Below, piece after piece: positions 1-6,418 of a DNA stretch of 15,438 nt; position 1 is the stretch's first letter; the number at the start of each line of letters is the position of its first letter. The stretch is taken from NCBI GenBank assembly GCA_910583695.1, contig CAJTZL010000060.1:1-15438 (forward strand), read 5' to 3'. The translations under genes were made by a program, and so were the position numbers. Below the pieces are notes generated by a model. The model was not told where the DNA came from. It saw only the letters and a list, made by a program, of their open reading frames with translations, and searched no databases. Source of the DNA: an uncultured Oscillibacter sp. (lineage in GTDB: Bacteria > Bacillota > Clostridia > Oscillospirales > Oscillospiraceae).

Positions 1-60
1 AAAAGAGAAAATGGGGGGTGCAATGCCCAGCTAGCATCCTAGCTGTAATCCCCCCGCCCT
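1..60. repeat. Dispersed hairpin repeat, copy 1 (cut by window edge)
   Basis: An outer stem joins six G (13-18) to six C (50-55), and an inner stem CAGCTAG/CTAGCTG (28-34 and 39-45) closes on the loop CATC. Bases 1-23 are identical to 14594-14616. The tail AATCC..CCCGCCC resembles the tails at 4511-4532 and 14640-14661. The copy lies just past the rpmA terminator and probably continues outside the window. Confidence 0.7.
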
Positions 61-76
61 TGGGGAAAGGGTGGAG

Positions 77-107
77 AAAAAAGGACCCGGACAGGATGTC
101 CAGGCCC
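77..107 (-). terminator. Intrinsic terminator of the rplU-prp-rpmA operon
   Basis: On the minus strand an 11-bp stem GGGCCTGGACA/TGTCCGGGTCC with two G-U pairs closes on a TCC loop and is followed by six U (77-82). It starts 11 bases after the rpmA stop codon. Confidence 0.9.
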
Positions 108-118
108 TTCTAAAACGC

Positions 119-400
119 TCACTCAGCCTCGTAGACAGAGACCTGCTTGCGATCCTTGCCCAGCCGCTCGAAGCGGACCGTGCCGCTGGCGGTGGCGAAC
201 AGGGTGTCGTCGCTGCCGCGGCCCACGTTCACACCGGGGTGAATGTGCGTGCCGCGCTGGCGCACCAGAATATTGCCCGCCAGGACGAACTGCCCGTCAG
301 CCCGCTTGGGGCCCAGGCGCTTGGCCTTGGAATCGCGGCCGTTCTTGGTGGAGCCGCCGCCCTTCTTGTGGGCAAAGAACTGTAAACCAATCCGAATCAT
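119..400 (-). CDS. rpmA: 50S ribosomal protein L27 with a cleavable N-terminal extension
   Basis: This 93-residue protein is bacterial L27, which sits at the peptidyl-transferase centre of the 50S subunit. The family core is visible as AHKKGGGSTKNGRDS (residues 10-24) and LGPKRADGQFVLAGNILVRQ, followed by RGTHIHPGVNVG. Before AHKK lies the extension MIRIGLQFF, which matches the Firmicutes pre-L27 leader that the protease Prp removes after the double Phe. The ATG at 400 follows AAGGAAGG at a normal distance. It is the last gene of the operon, 38 bases after prp, and a strong terminator follows. The assignment is secure; the cleavage is known for the family and inferred here. Confidence 0.98.
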   Translation of the reverse strand: MIRIGLQFFAHKKGGGSTKNGRDSKAKRLGPKRADGQFVLAGNILVRQRGTHIHPGVNVGRGSDDTLFATASGTVRFERLGKDRKQVSVYEAE

Positions 401-438
401 GTCAGGGACCTTCCTTTCTTATAGAGTTTCCAGAGGCA

Positions 439-771
439 TCAGTCCGCCTCTAAGACTTCAATATTTTCCGGGTACTCGTCGTGGAGCATGGTGAAATAGA
501 CCATCAGCCCGGTCAGAAGGGTCTGACAGGTGCTCTCCGCCGTGGGGTCCAGGCCGCCGGGAAGGCGCAGGGAAATCAGCGCCCGCTCCCCGTCGATCCG
601 CACGGCGGCGGCAAGGCCCAAAACGTCGTTGACGGCCGCCTCCACCAAGGTGACGGCGGCGGTGATGGACGCGCAGAGGAGGTCCTCCCCCGCTTCGGCC
701 CAGCCGCTGTGGCCCGCAGCCTCAAAGCCGGTGATCCGGCCCGCTTCCGTGTGGAAGGTGACGCTGGTCAT
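439..771 (-). CDS. prp: Ribosomal-processing cysteine protease Prp
   Basis: This 110-residue protein is a Prp (YsxB) homologue, the cysteine protease that cuts the N-terminal extension from L27 in Firmicutes. The catalytic His-Cys pair is visible as GHSG (His21) and EDLLCASIT (Cys33), matching the spacing known for the family. The C-terminal part TCQTLLTGLMVYFTMLHDEYPENIEVLE is also typical. It lies between rplU and rpmA, the usual order. The ATG starts two bases after the rplU stop with no strong Shine-Dalgarno of its own, which suggests translational coupling to rplU. Its probable substrate is encoded by the next gene, rpmA. Confidence 0.95.
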   Translation of the reverse strand: MTSVTFHTEAGRITGFEAAGHSGWAEAGEDLLCASITAAVTLVEAAVNDVLGLAAAVRIDGERALISLRLPGGLDPTAESTCQTLLTGLMVYFTMLHDEYPENIEVLEAD

Positions 772-773
772 GC

Positions 774-1085
774 TCAGACGGAGATCTTGCCGATCTCGAC
801 CTTGGTGTAGGGCTGACGATGGCCCTGACGCTTCCGGTAGCCCTTCTTGGGATTGTACTTGAAGATGCGGATTTTCTTGCCCTTGCCGTTTTTCACGACC
901 TTGGCCTCCACAGAGGCGCCGGCCACGGTGGGTGCGCCGAAGGTCGCCTTGTCCCCGTCCAGAATGGCCAGGACCTGATCGAACTTCACGGCGTCGCCGG
1001 CCTCCTGGGGCAGCTTTTCGATGTAGACCACGTCGCCCTCGGCCACCTTGTACTGCTTTCCGCCGGTCACGATGATTGCGTTCAT
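774..1085 (-). CDS. rplU: 50S ribosomal protein L21
   Basis: This 103-residue protein is L21, which binds 23S rRNA in the large subunit. The start MNAIIVTGGKQYKV and the C-terminal KKGYRKRQGHRQPYTKVEIG are family signatures, and the length is normal. The ATG at 1085 is preceded by AAGGAG about 11 bases upstream, a slightly long spacer. It is the first gene of rplU-prp-rpmA, driven by the promoter at 1181-1209 with a leader of roughly 90 bases. In other Firmicutes this operon is autoregulated through an L21 leader RNA; whether that holds here is not shown by the sequence alone. Confidence 0.98.
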   Translation of the reverse strand: MNAIIVTGGKQYKVAEGDVVYIEKLPQEAGDAVKFDQVLAILDGDKATFGAPTVAGASVEAKVVKNGKGKKIRIFKYNPKKGYRKRQGHRQPYTKVEIGKISV

Positions 1086-1174
1086 GCTTGTTTCAACTCC
1101 TTCATGTCGGGCTCGCTGTCGGGGGCGGCGCCGAGGCGCGCTTGCATCCGGATTCCGGGCCCATTCAAAGCGGC
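1086..1174 (-). promoter_or_regulatory. 5' leader of the rplU operon (possible L21 leader)
   Basis: This is the inferred transcribed leader between the promoter and rplU. It is GC-rich, with the short self-complementary tract GGGCCCGGAATCCGG and a GCGCGCCTCGGCGCC tract that could fold. An autoregulatory L21 leader is known upstream of this operon in bacilli. I cannot confirm that this is the same RNA, so the regulatory role is a guess from position. Confidence 0.35.
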
Positions 1175-1180
1175 TTCCCT

Positions 1181-1209
1181 AGTATATCAGCAGAATTTGG
1201 GCTTGTCAA
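1181..1209 (-). promoter_or_regulatory. Sigma-A promoter of rplU-prp-rpmA
   Basis: On the minus strand the -35 box TTGACA (1209-1204) matches the consensus, the spacer is 17 bases, and the -10 box is TATACT (1186-1181). Transcription should start near 1174. Confidence 0.9.
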
Positions 1210-1358
1210 TGGGATTTGGCGATTTTTTGGAAAAGCGGGTGGGATTCGGAATCTTTCCGCCGCGGCAGGACATTGCCGAGGGGAAATCGTCCTTCCGCGC
1301 ATTTTATGGAGGGCGCAGGGGCGGCTCCGCCCTTCTATCGAAAACGCCGGATTCCCGG

Positions 1359-1386
1359 AAAAAGGGGCGGACCACAGGTCCGCCCC
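1359..1386 (-). terminator. Intrinsic terminator after hslO
   Basis: A perfect 10-bp stem GGGGCGGACC/GGTCCGCCCC with a three-base loop is followed on the minus strand by five U (1363-1359). It lies 32 bases past the hslO stop. Confidence 0.92.
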
Positions 1387-1418
1387 CAATAGAATAAATC
1401 TCCGAATCGGGCACCCTC

Positions 1419-2297
1419 TCAGCAGGAGGCCAGCAAAGCCTCCAGCTCCGCCCGGGAGAAGTGCTGCACGTTGTCGCAAAAGCGGCAGGTCAGCTCCGCG
1501 CCCCCCTGCTCGTCGATCATGCTCCGCAGCTCCTCCCGGCCCAGGCTGACCAGGGCCCGCTCCATCCGCTCCCGGCTGCAGTCGCAGCGGTAGGCAATGG
1601 GCCGCTTCTCCAGCACCTCCAGCGCAAGGCCCGGCAGGGCGGCCCGGAGCAGGGCCTCCGGGTCCGGGTCGGCCTTCAGCAGCTCCGTCACCGGCCGGGC
1701 GGAGCGGAGGGCGGCCTCCAGCCGCTCCGCCGTCTCCTCCTCTGCGCCGGGGAGGAGCTGGACCAGATACCCCCCGGCGGACAGGACGCTCTGGTCCCGG
1801 TCCACCAGCACCCCCAGGCCGCAGGCCGTGGGAATCTGCTCGGACTCCACGAAGTAGAGGGCGACGTCCTCGGCAATCTCCCCCCAGAGGAGGCCCACGC
1901 TGCCCACATAAGGCTCCTTCATTTTGAGGTCCCGAATCACCGTCAGAGTGCCCCGGTTTCCCACGGCGGCGCCCACATCCAGCTTCCCGTCCTCCCGGAG
2001 GGGAAGGTCCACGGCGGGGTGTTCCACCGTTCCCCGGACGTTGCCCTCCGGGTCCGATACCGCCAGCAGGGTCCCCAGGGGACCGCCGCCCTTGATCTGC
2101 AGGGTGAGGCTGGCAGCTTCCTCTTTCAGGGCGCTGCCCATCATGGAGGCCGCCGCCAGGAGGCGGCCCAGGGCCGCCGTGGCTGCCGGCAGGGTCTTGT
2201 GAATCTGCCGGGCCCGTTCCGTCAGGTCCCGGGTGGACACGGCGGAGACTTTGATCAGGCCGTCCTGGGAGATGGCCCGGATAAGCTGGTCGCTCAT
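1419..2297 (-). CDS. hslO: Redox-regulated chaperone Hsp33
   Basis: This 292-residue protein is Hsp33, a cytoplasmic holdase chaperone activated by oxidation. The N-terminal substrate-binding domain starts at MSDQLIRAISQDGLIKV. The C-terminal zinc switch has all four cysteines: CDC (Cys238, Cys240) and CRFC (Cys271, Cys274). The family length is about 290. I chose the ATG at 2297 because AAGGAG (2306-2311) lies eight bases upstream; an in-frame TTG at 2318 would overlap the preceding stop and has no such site. It is the third gene of an operon with the yerC-like regulator and a methyltransferase, 17 bases after the latter, and a terminator follows. Confidence 0.97.
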   Translation of the reverse strand: MSDQLIRAISQDGLIKVSAVSTRDLTERARQIHKTLPAATAALGRLLAAASMMGSALKEEAASLTLQIKGGGPLGTLLAVSDPEGNVRGTVEHPAVDLPLREDGKLDVGAAVGNRGTLTVIRDLKMKEPYVGSVGLLWGEIAEDVALYFVESEQIPTACGLGVLVDRDQSVLSAGGYLVQLLPGAEEETAERLEAALRSARPVTELLKADPDPEALLRAALPGLALEVLEKRPIAYRCDCSRERMERALVSLGREELRSMIDEQGGAELTCRFCDNVQHFSRAELEALLASC

Positions 2298-2314
2298 GGT
2301 AAAAACTCCTTGCT

Positions 2315-3052
2315 TCAATTACATTGGAACTGCCAGCGGTCCTCGTTGAGATGCGGGGGCCTGTCCGTCAGGTCCCCCGTCAGTTTCACGGAGGAAAAGC
2401 CCGCCTCCTCCAGATACCGCCGCAGAGCCTCCCCGCTCCAGGCCCGCTCCCGGTGCTCCTCAAAGGTCCGGTCCCAGGCCCCGTCGGGCCGGAGGCGGAA
2501 GAGGTCCACCTGATAGGTGCAGACCTGCTTCTTCTCCGAAAAGAAGGTTCGCCAGACGCAGACGCTGTCCTCCGTCTCGTCCATGTAGAGCTGGCCGTCC
2601 ATCCGCCGGAGCTTGTATGGGGTGTTCACGTCGAAGAGGAACAGGCCCCCGGGCTTGAGCCAGCGGCGGACCCGGCGGAGGGTCTCCTTCAGCTCCCGTT
2701 CCCCCGTCAGGTAGTTCAGGGAATCCAGGGTGGAGACCACCGCGTCCACCGGCTGGGCCAGGCGGAGCTTGGCCATGGACTGGTGGAGGAACAGGGGGCG
2801 GCGCTCCAGCCCCTCCGCCTTTGCCGCCGCCTGGGACAGCATCTCCTCGGAGGCGTCGGCGGCAAGGACCTGATAGCCCTGCTTCGCCAGCAGGCACGCA
2901 ATGGTCCCGGTGCCGCAGGCCAGATCCAGCACCGTTTCCACGGGGATGGGGCTCTTGCGGAGCCGCCGCACAAGAAACGCCGCCCGGCGGCGGTAGGACC
3001 CGTCGGCCATGAGACCGTCGTAGCTGGCGGCCAGGGCGTCATAGACCCTCAT
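2315..3052 (-). CDS. Class I SAM-dependent methyltransferase
   Basis: This 245-residue protein has the Rossmann-fold methyltransferase signature VLDLACGTGT (residues 41-50), where S-adenosylmethionine binds. It is followed by the acidic turn VLAADASEEML and, further on, a VDAVVSTLDSLNYL stretch and LKPGGLFLFDVNTPYKL, all in the standard order. The substrate cannot be read from the sequence; it may be a small molecule, as in many proteins of this type. Its ATG overlaps the stop of the yerC-like gene (ATGA), so the two are probably translationally coupled, and hslO follows after 17 bases. Sure of the fold, not of the role. Confidence 0.88.
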   Translation of the reverse strand: MRVYDALAASYDGLMADGSYRRRAAFLVRRLRKSPIPVETVLDLACGTGTIACLLAKQGYQVLAADASEEMLSQAAAKAEGLERRPLFLHQSMAKLRLAQPVDAVVSTLDSLNYLTGERELKETLRRVRRWLKPGGLFLFDVNTPYKLRRMDGQLYMDETEDSVCVWRTFFSEKKQVCTYQVDLFRLRPDGAWDRTFEEHRERAWSGEALRRYLEEAGFSSVKLTGDLTDRPPHLNEDRWQFQCN

Positions 3053-3342
3053 GACGGCCGGTCCTTCATCCGGGCGAAGAGCTGGGCATAGGCCCCGGTG
3101 CCGTAATTCAGGGAGCGGTTCACCCGGCTGATGGTGGCGCTGGACGCCCCGGTGCGCTCCAGAATCTCGTTATAGATCATGCCGTCGTCCAGCAGGGAGG
3201 CCACCTCAAACCGCTGTTCCATGCTCCGCAGCTCCGCCACAGTGCACAGGTCCTGGAAAAACTGATAGCACTCCTCCTCGTCCTTGAGCTGTAAAATGGC
3301 CCGGTATAGCTGATCGCTCTTTTCTTTTTTGCCGATCTTCAC
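3049..3342 (-). CDS. YerC/YecD family TrpR-related protein
   Basis: This 97-residue protein belongs to the YerC/YecD group, small helical proteins related to the Trp repressor. The DNA-binding part is visible as MIYNEILERTGASSATISRV followed by NRSLNYGTGAY, the same tail as in other members. I chose the GTG at 3342, giving MKIGKKEKSDQLYRAI, because a perfect AGGAGG (3350-3355) sits seven bases upstream. An in-frame ATG at 3363 would place the start before that site and add seven unsupported residues. It opens an operon with a methyltransferase and hslO. Its ligand and targets are not known; it may control its own operon. Confidence 0.9.
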   Translation of the reverse strand: MKIGKKEKSDQLYRAILQLKDEEECYQFFQDLCTVAELRSMEQRFEVASLLDDGMIYNEILERTGASSATISRVNRSLNYGTGAYAQLFARMKDRPS

Positions 3343-3377
3343 GCTGAGACCTCCTGTCGTCATTCTAAAACAAATCT

Positions 3378-3406
3378 ATTTTAACCTTTCAGAGCGCGAA
3401 AGTAAA
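3378..3406 (-). promoter_or_regulatory. Probable promoter of yerC-methyltransferase-hslO
   Basis: On the minus strand the -35 box TTTACT (3406-3401) and the -10 box TAAAAT (3383-3378) are separated by 17 bases. The -10 matches five of six consensus bases and the -35 four. Confidence 0.65.
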
Positions 3407-3522
3407 GGGGGCTCTTGGGGAAAATTTCGGAAAAATCGCCCGCCCCCGTCCGGCGGCTTTTTCGCCGCCTTTGCCCCGTGAAATCCGCGGATTCTGCGGG
3501 GCGGGGAAAGGGATTCCCTTTT

Positions 3523-3677
3523 TAGAGCAGTTCCCAGAAATAATGAGAGAAAAAGAAAGCGATGGCAGGGAGGGCAAGGCGGAGGACGCAGGCGGGCTGA
3601 CGCCCGTCAAGAACGACAACGCGGCCCTGCGATTCCTGGATCGCTGAACGTTTCTCTTTATTTGGGGGGCTGCTCTA
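3523..3677. mobile_element. MITE-like palindromic element
   Basis: The element begins TAGAGCAG (3523-3530) and ends CTGCTCTA (3670-3677). The inner parts of the arms are also related: AGAAATAATGAGAGAAA on the left against TTTCTCTTTATTTGG on the right. Further nested pairs are GCGAT/ATCGC (3559-3563 and 3640-3644) and GCAGGG/CCCTGC (3565-3570 and 3625-3630), with the centre hairpin CGGGC-TGAC-GCCCG (3593-3606). It has no coding capacity. The outer TA at both ends could be a TA target duplication, as made by IS630/mariner transposases. The non-coding gap around it (3343-3772) otherwise holds only the promoter at 3378-3406 and a GGCGGC/GCCGCC hairpin near 3453-3470. Confidence 0.7.
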
Positions 3678-3772
3678 GAGCGGAGGGCTTTGGCGGAAAT
3701 CTCCCGGCGGCGCGTCACCGCCGCCCCCTCCGGCGCATAGGCTGGAGAAATACGGGGAGAGGAGCGGTGGCT

Positions 3773-4459
3773 GTGGGAGAGCGTCTGGAGGCCCTGAAAA
3801 CGGAGCCCTTCGCGGCGGAGCGGGAGTGGACGGTGGAGGGGGTGCCGGCGCTGTCGGCGGCGGCGCAGGTCCCGGAGCCCCTGGGGACGGGCCGGACGGC
3901 CAGGCGGATCAAGCGCTTTTATCAATTGCAGTGCCGCGCCTTCCTCCGCTACTGTGAGCGGTGCCTGTTTCCCCAGGCGGCGGCGGAGTACCGCGCGGCC
4001 CTGGAGGCCAGCCGGCCCCTGCCGGCCTTCCGGGCGGAGCTGGAGTACCGGGTGACGTACAACGAGGGGGGCCTCTGGAGCCTGTACACCCAGGTGCGGG
4101 AGACCCTGGGCCCGGGTCCGGCTCTGGTGACGCGGCGGGGGGACACCTGGGACCTGGGGACGGGCTACCCCGTGCCCCTGAAGGACTTCTTCCCTGCCGG
4201 GACGGCCTGGAAAAAACGGATTCTCAGCCGCGCGGAGGAGGAGGTCCGGCGGCGGGAGCGGGCAGGGGCGGGCCGCTGGCGGGAGGACTGGCGGCGGGAG
4301 CTCCGGCGGCGGTTCAACCCCCAGAACTTCTACCTGACGGCAGAGGGGCTGGCCTGCTTCTGGCCCATGTATGCCATCGCCCCGGCGTCGGAAGGGGTGC
4401 CGGTGTTCCTCCTGCCCTACGGGCAGGGGGTGACGGCGGAGGGGCTGCCGCAGTGCTGA
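3773..4459 (+). CDS. DUF3298 domain-containing protein
   Basis: This roughly 228-residue protein resembles proteins with a DUF3298 (RsiV-like) domain. The C-terminal stretch FNPQNFYLTAEGLACFWPMY, then AIAPASEGVPVFLLPYG, is the typical ending. The middle has YRVTYNEGGLWSLY and a GDTWDLGTGYPVPLKDFFP segment, also family-like. There is no signal peptide or membrane segment, so it is probably cytoplasmic. I chose GTG 3773 because AGGAG (3760-3764) lies eight bases upstream; GTG 3767 is also possible. It stands alone on the plus strand between two minus-strand operons. Codon use is strongly GC-rich, like its neighbours. Function unknown; related domains occur in anti-sigma factors, which is not evidence for that role here. 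Confidence 0.75.
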   Translation: MGERLEALKTEPFAAEREWTVEGVPALSAAAQVPEPLGTGRTARRIKRFYQLQCRAFLRYCERCLFPQAAAEYRAALEASRPLPAFRAELEYRVTYNEGGLWSLYTQVRETLGPGPALVTRRGDTWDLGTGYPVPLKDFFPAGTAWKKRILSRAEEEVRRRERAGAGRWREDWRRELRRRFNPQNFYLTAEGLACFWPMYAIAPASEGVPVFLLPYGQGVTAEGLPQC

Positions 4460-4469
4460 GCCTCTGCGT

Positions 4470-4531
4470 GCCCTTCGGGCGGGGCGGAATTGGATACCAG
4501 CGATGGCTGTAATCTCCCCCGCCCGAAGGGC
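4470..4531. repeat. Dispersed hairpin repeat, copy 2
   Basis: A perfect 15-bp outer stem (GCCCTTCGGGCGGGG at 4470-4484 against 4517-4531) encloses an inner hairpin CAGC-GATG-GCTG (4498-4509). The tail 4511-4532 is identical to 14640-14661. The copy lies between the DUF3298 gene, just past its stop at 4459, and the terminator of the symporter gene. It might also act as a 3'-end hairpin for the DUF3298 transcript. Confidence 0.75.
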
Positions 4532-4560
4532 GAGTACAAGCCCCTTCCCTTGGGGAGAGG

Positions 4561-4603
4561 CCGGAAAAAGAGACAGCCCTCTCGGAGCTGTCTCTTTTTC
4601 CGG
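4561..4603 (-). terminator. Terminator of the AGCS symporter gene (probably bidirectional)
   Basis: A perfect 17-bp stem pairs 4561-4577 with 4587-4603. Inside it GAGACAGC/GCTGTCTC is flanked by A5 on one side and T5 on the other, so it can terminate on both strands. It begins 14 bases beyond the symporter stop. Confidence 0.9.
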
Positions 4604-4617
4604 TGAAAGAAGGGAAC

Positions 4618-6006
4618 TCACTTCACCGCCTTGACCACCAGCCGGGTCAGGGCGAAGAGGCCGATCGCGTTGGGAATGACCATCAGGTTATTGAACATGT
4701 CCGACAGTTCCCACACCAGATCGTTGGAGGCCAGGGTGCCCAGGAAAATGAACGCCAGGGCGATCAGCGTATAGACCACAATGGACTTCCGCCCGAAGAG
4801 ATAGGTCATGTTGATCTTGCCGAAGAGGTTCCACCCCAGGATGGTGGAGAAGGCGAAGAAGAACAGGCAGACGGCCACAAACATGGCCCCCAGATTCTCC
4901 CCGAATACCACGCCGAAGGCCGTCTGGGCCAGATTGGCCTTGCCGATGACCTCCGTGACGGAGCCGGTATAGCCCCCCGCCAGGGGCCCCCCCTCGGTGT
5001 AGAGGGTGGAGATGATCACCAGGGCGTTGAGGGTCAGCACCACAAAGGTGTCGATGAAGACGCCGATCATGGCGACTACACCCTGATCGTGGGGGCAGGC
5101 CACGTTGGCCAGGGCGTGGGCGTGGGGAGTGGAGCCCATGCCCGCCTCGTTGGAGAAGAGGCCCCGCTTGGCGCCCTGGCTCAGGGCAATCTTCAGCGCC
5201 GCGCCGAAGCCGCCGCCCAGGACGGCTTGGGGCTGGAAGGCGTACTGGAAGATCATGCCCACGGTGGCGGGGAGGTACCTGGCCCGGACCACCAGCACCA
5301 CCAGACCGCCCAGGACGAAGAGGGCTGCCATGATGGGGACAACCTTCTCCGTGACGGAAGCCAGACGCTGGACGCCGCCCAGGAAAATCACGCCGCAGAT
5401 CACCACCAGAATCACGCCGATGATCCAGGAGGGCACGCCGAAGGCCGTCTGGAAGGTGGAGCCGATGGAGTTGGACTGGACCATGCAGCCGAAGAAGCCC
5501 AGGGCCAGAATGATGGCGATGGAAAAGAAGCCCGCCAGAAACTTGCCGAAGGCCCCCTGGAAGGCCGTGGTGATATAGTACACGGGACCGCCCTGGATAT
5601 TGCCGTCCTTGTCCTTCACACGGGTCTCCTGGGCCAGGACGGCCTCGGAGTAGATGGTGGCCATGCCGAAGAAGGCGATGATCCACATCCAGAAGATGGC
5701 CCCGGGGCCGCCGGTGAGAATCGCGCCGGAGGCGCCCACGATGTTGCCGGTGCCCACCTGGGCGGCAATGGCCGTGGCCAGGGCCTGGAAGGAGCTCATG
5801 CCCCCCTCATGCCGCCCGCCGGAGAGGGACAGGTTGCCGAAGACCTTCCCCATGCCCTCGCCGAAGCAGCGAATCTGGACAAAGCGGGTCTTGATGGAGA
5901 ACCAGAGGCCCACCGCGATGAGCAGGCCCACCAGGATATAGTCCGAGAGATAGGCGTTGATGGTTTGCACGACGGGCAGAAGCGTGGCTTGTACTTGCTG
6001 CAACAT
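4618..6006 (-). CDS. Alanine/glycine:cation symporter (AGCS family)
   Basis: This 462-residue membrane protein takes up small neutral amino acids, chiefly alanine or glycine, with sodium or protons. Family features are visible in order: the first membrane segment after LSDYILVGLLIAVGLWFS, the AAQVGTGNIVGASGAILTGG loop, GPGAIFWMWIIAFFGMATIY, GGPVYYITTAFQ and the GLFSNEAGMGSTPHAHA segment. About ten hydrophobic segments follow one another. I chose ATG 6006 because AGGAGGG lies eight bases upstream; the longer reading to 6102 would run through leader hairpins. A tandem glycine riboswitch precedes it, so glycine is the likely substrate or signal. Monocistronic, with its own promoter and terminator. 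Whether it prefers glycine or alanine is not decided by the sequence. Confidence 0.95.
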   Translation of the reverse strand: MLQQVQATLLPVVQTINAYLSDYILVGLLIAVGLWFSIKTRFVQIRCFGEGMGKVFGNLSLSGGRHEGGMSSFQALATAIAAQVGTGNIVGASGAILTGGPGAIFWMWIIAFFGMATIYSEAVLAQETRVKDKDGNIQGGPVYYITTAFQGAFGKFLAGFFSIAIILALGFFGCMVQSNSIGSTFQTAFGVPSWIIGVILVVICGVIFLGGVQRLASVTEKVVPIMAALFVLGGLVVLVVRARYLPATVGMIFQYAFQPQAVLGGGFGAALKIALSQGAKRGLFSNEAGMGSTPHAHALANVACPHDQGVVAMIGVFIDTFVVLTLNALVIISTLYTEGGPLAGGYTGSVTEVIGKANLAQTAFGVVFGENLGAMFVAVCLFFFAFSTILGWNLFGKINMTYLFGRKSIVVYTLIALAFIFLGTLASNDLVWELSDMFNNLMVIPNAIGLFALTRLVVKAVK

Positions 6007-6027
6007 ATGATTTTCCCTCCTGAACGT

Positions 6028-6053
6028 AAAAAGGAACGGCTGCACGCCGCTCC
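6028..6053 (-). terminator. Leader terminator between glycine riboswitch and symporter gene
   Basis: On the minus strand GGAGCGGC (6053-6046), loop GTGCA, GCCGTTCC (6040-6033) and then U5 (6032-6028) form an intrinsic terminator with one G-U pair. It lies just before the ribosome binding site. A second hairpin, 11 bp perfect (6066-6076 with 6090-6100), lies between it and the aptamers and has no U run. Its loop contains GGGAGCGG, which mimics the 5' arm of the terminator and could compete for GCCGTTCC. This is the likely expression platform. Confidence 0.8.
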
Positions 6054-6100
6054 GAACCAACAGACGGAAGAACGCGCGGGACCGCTCCCCGCGTTCTTCC

Positions 6101-6258
6101 ACTCCGTCCTTTTACCTGAGAGATTCGGCGGACGCTCCCATGCGCCGCCTTGCACCTTCGGTACCCGTTTCCGGGCTTCTCCAGAGCCGCATCCATCCCC
6201 GGTCCCTTTGCCTGAGCGTGTGACGCCTTCGGCAGGCCTGCGCCTTTTCCCGGGGATT
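6101..6258 (-). ncRNA. Tandem glycine riboswitch
   Basis: Two consecutive aptamers can be read on the minus strand. Aptamer 1 (about 6257-6195) is closed by the perfect P1 stem ATCCCCGG/CCGGGGAT and holds the conserved GCCGAAGGCG and GCTCAGGCAAAGGGACC. Aptamer 2 (about 6188-6103) begins CTCTGGAGA and holds ACCGAAGGTGCAAG and CTCTCAGGTAAAAGGAC. These are the canonical motifs of the glycine aptamer, in the usual two-aptamer arrangement with a short linker. A terminator in the leader follows. Glycine riboswitches commonly turn genes on, but some before transporters turn them off; which applies here is not settled. Confidence 0.94.
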
Positions 6259-6285
6259 TCCTGTGCCGTTATCCAATTTGGTATT

Positions 6286-6314
6286 ACCTTAACACGGTCC
6301 GACTCTGTTGTCAA
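6286..6314 (-). promoter_or_regulatory. Promoter of the riboswitch-symporter transcript
   Basis: On the minus strand a perfect -35 TTGACA (6314-6309), a 17-base spacer and the weak -10 TAAGGT (6291-6286) lead directly into the riboswitch. Confidence 0.75.
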
Positions 6315-6377
6315 TCGTGCATTTTCACAAAATGTCCGCAAACTGGGGACGAATATTTTCTGGAGACGGACAAGGAC

Positions 6378-6403
6378 AAAGGGGGAACGCTGTGCGTTCC
6401 CCC
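6378..6403 (-). terminator. Terminator of the mgtC pair
   Basis: A perfect 10-bp stem GGGGGAACGC/GCGTTCCCCC with a three-base loop is followed on the minus strand by only UUU. It lies 15 bases past the stop of the second mgtC-like gene. The short U run makes it weaker than the others. Confidence 0.75.
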
Positions 6404-6418
6404 CGGAAAATGGCCTTC

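Noticed and set aside
1461..3091. Long plus-strand frames opposite hslO and the methyltransferase.
   Set aside because: Both opposite genes are identified by motifs; the frames are shadows with compositionally biased products.
3452..3470. Hairpin GGCGGC-TTTTTC-GCCGCC as a terminator.
   Set aside because: It is followed by only three T on the plus strand, and no gene ends before it on either strand.
3389..4621. A 410-codon open frame on the minus strand.
   Set aside because: It lies opposite the DUF3298-like gene, runs through the palindromic element and a terminator, and its product is low-complexity Pro/Arg/Leu. The plus-strand gene has a ribosome binding site and a family-like ending.
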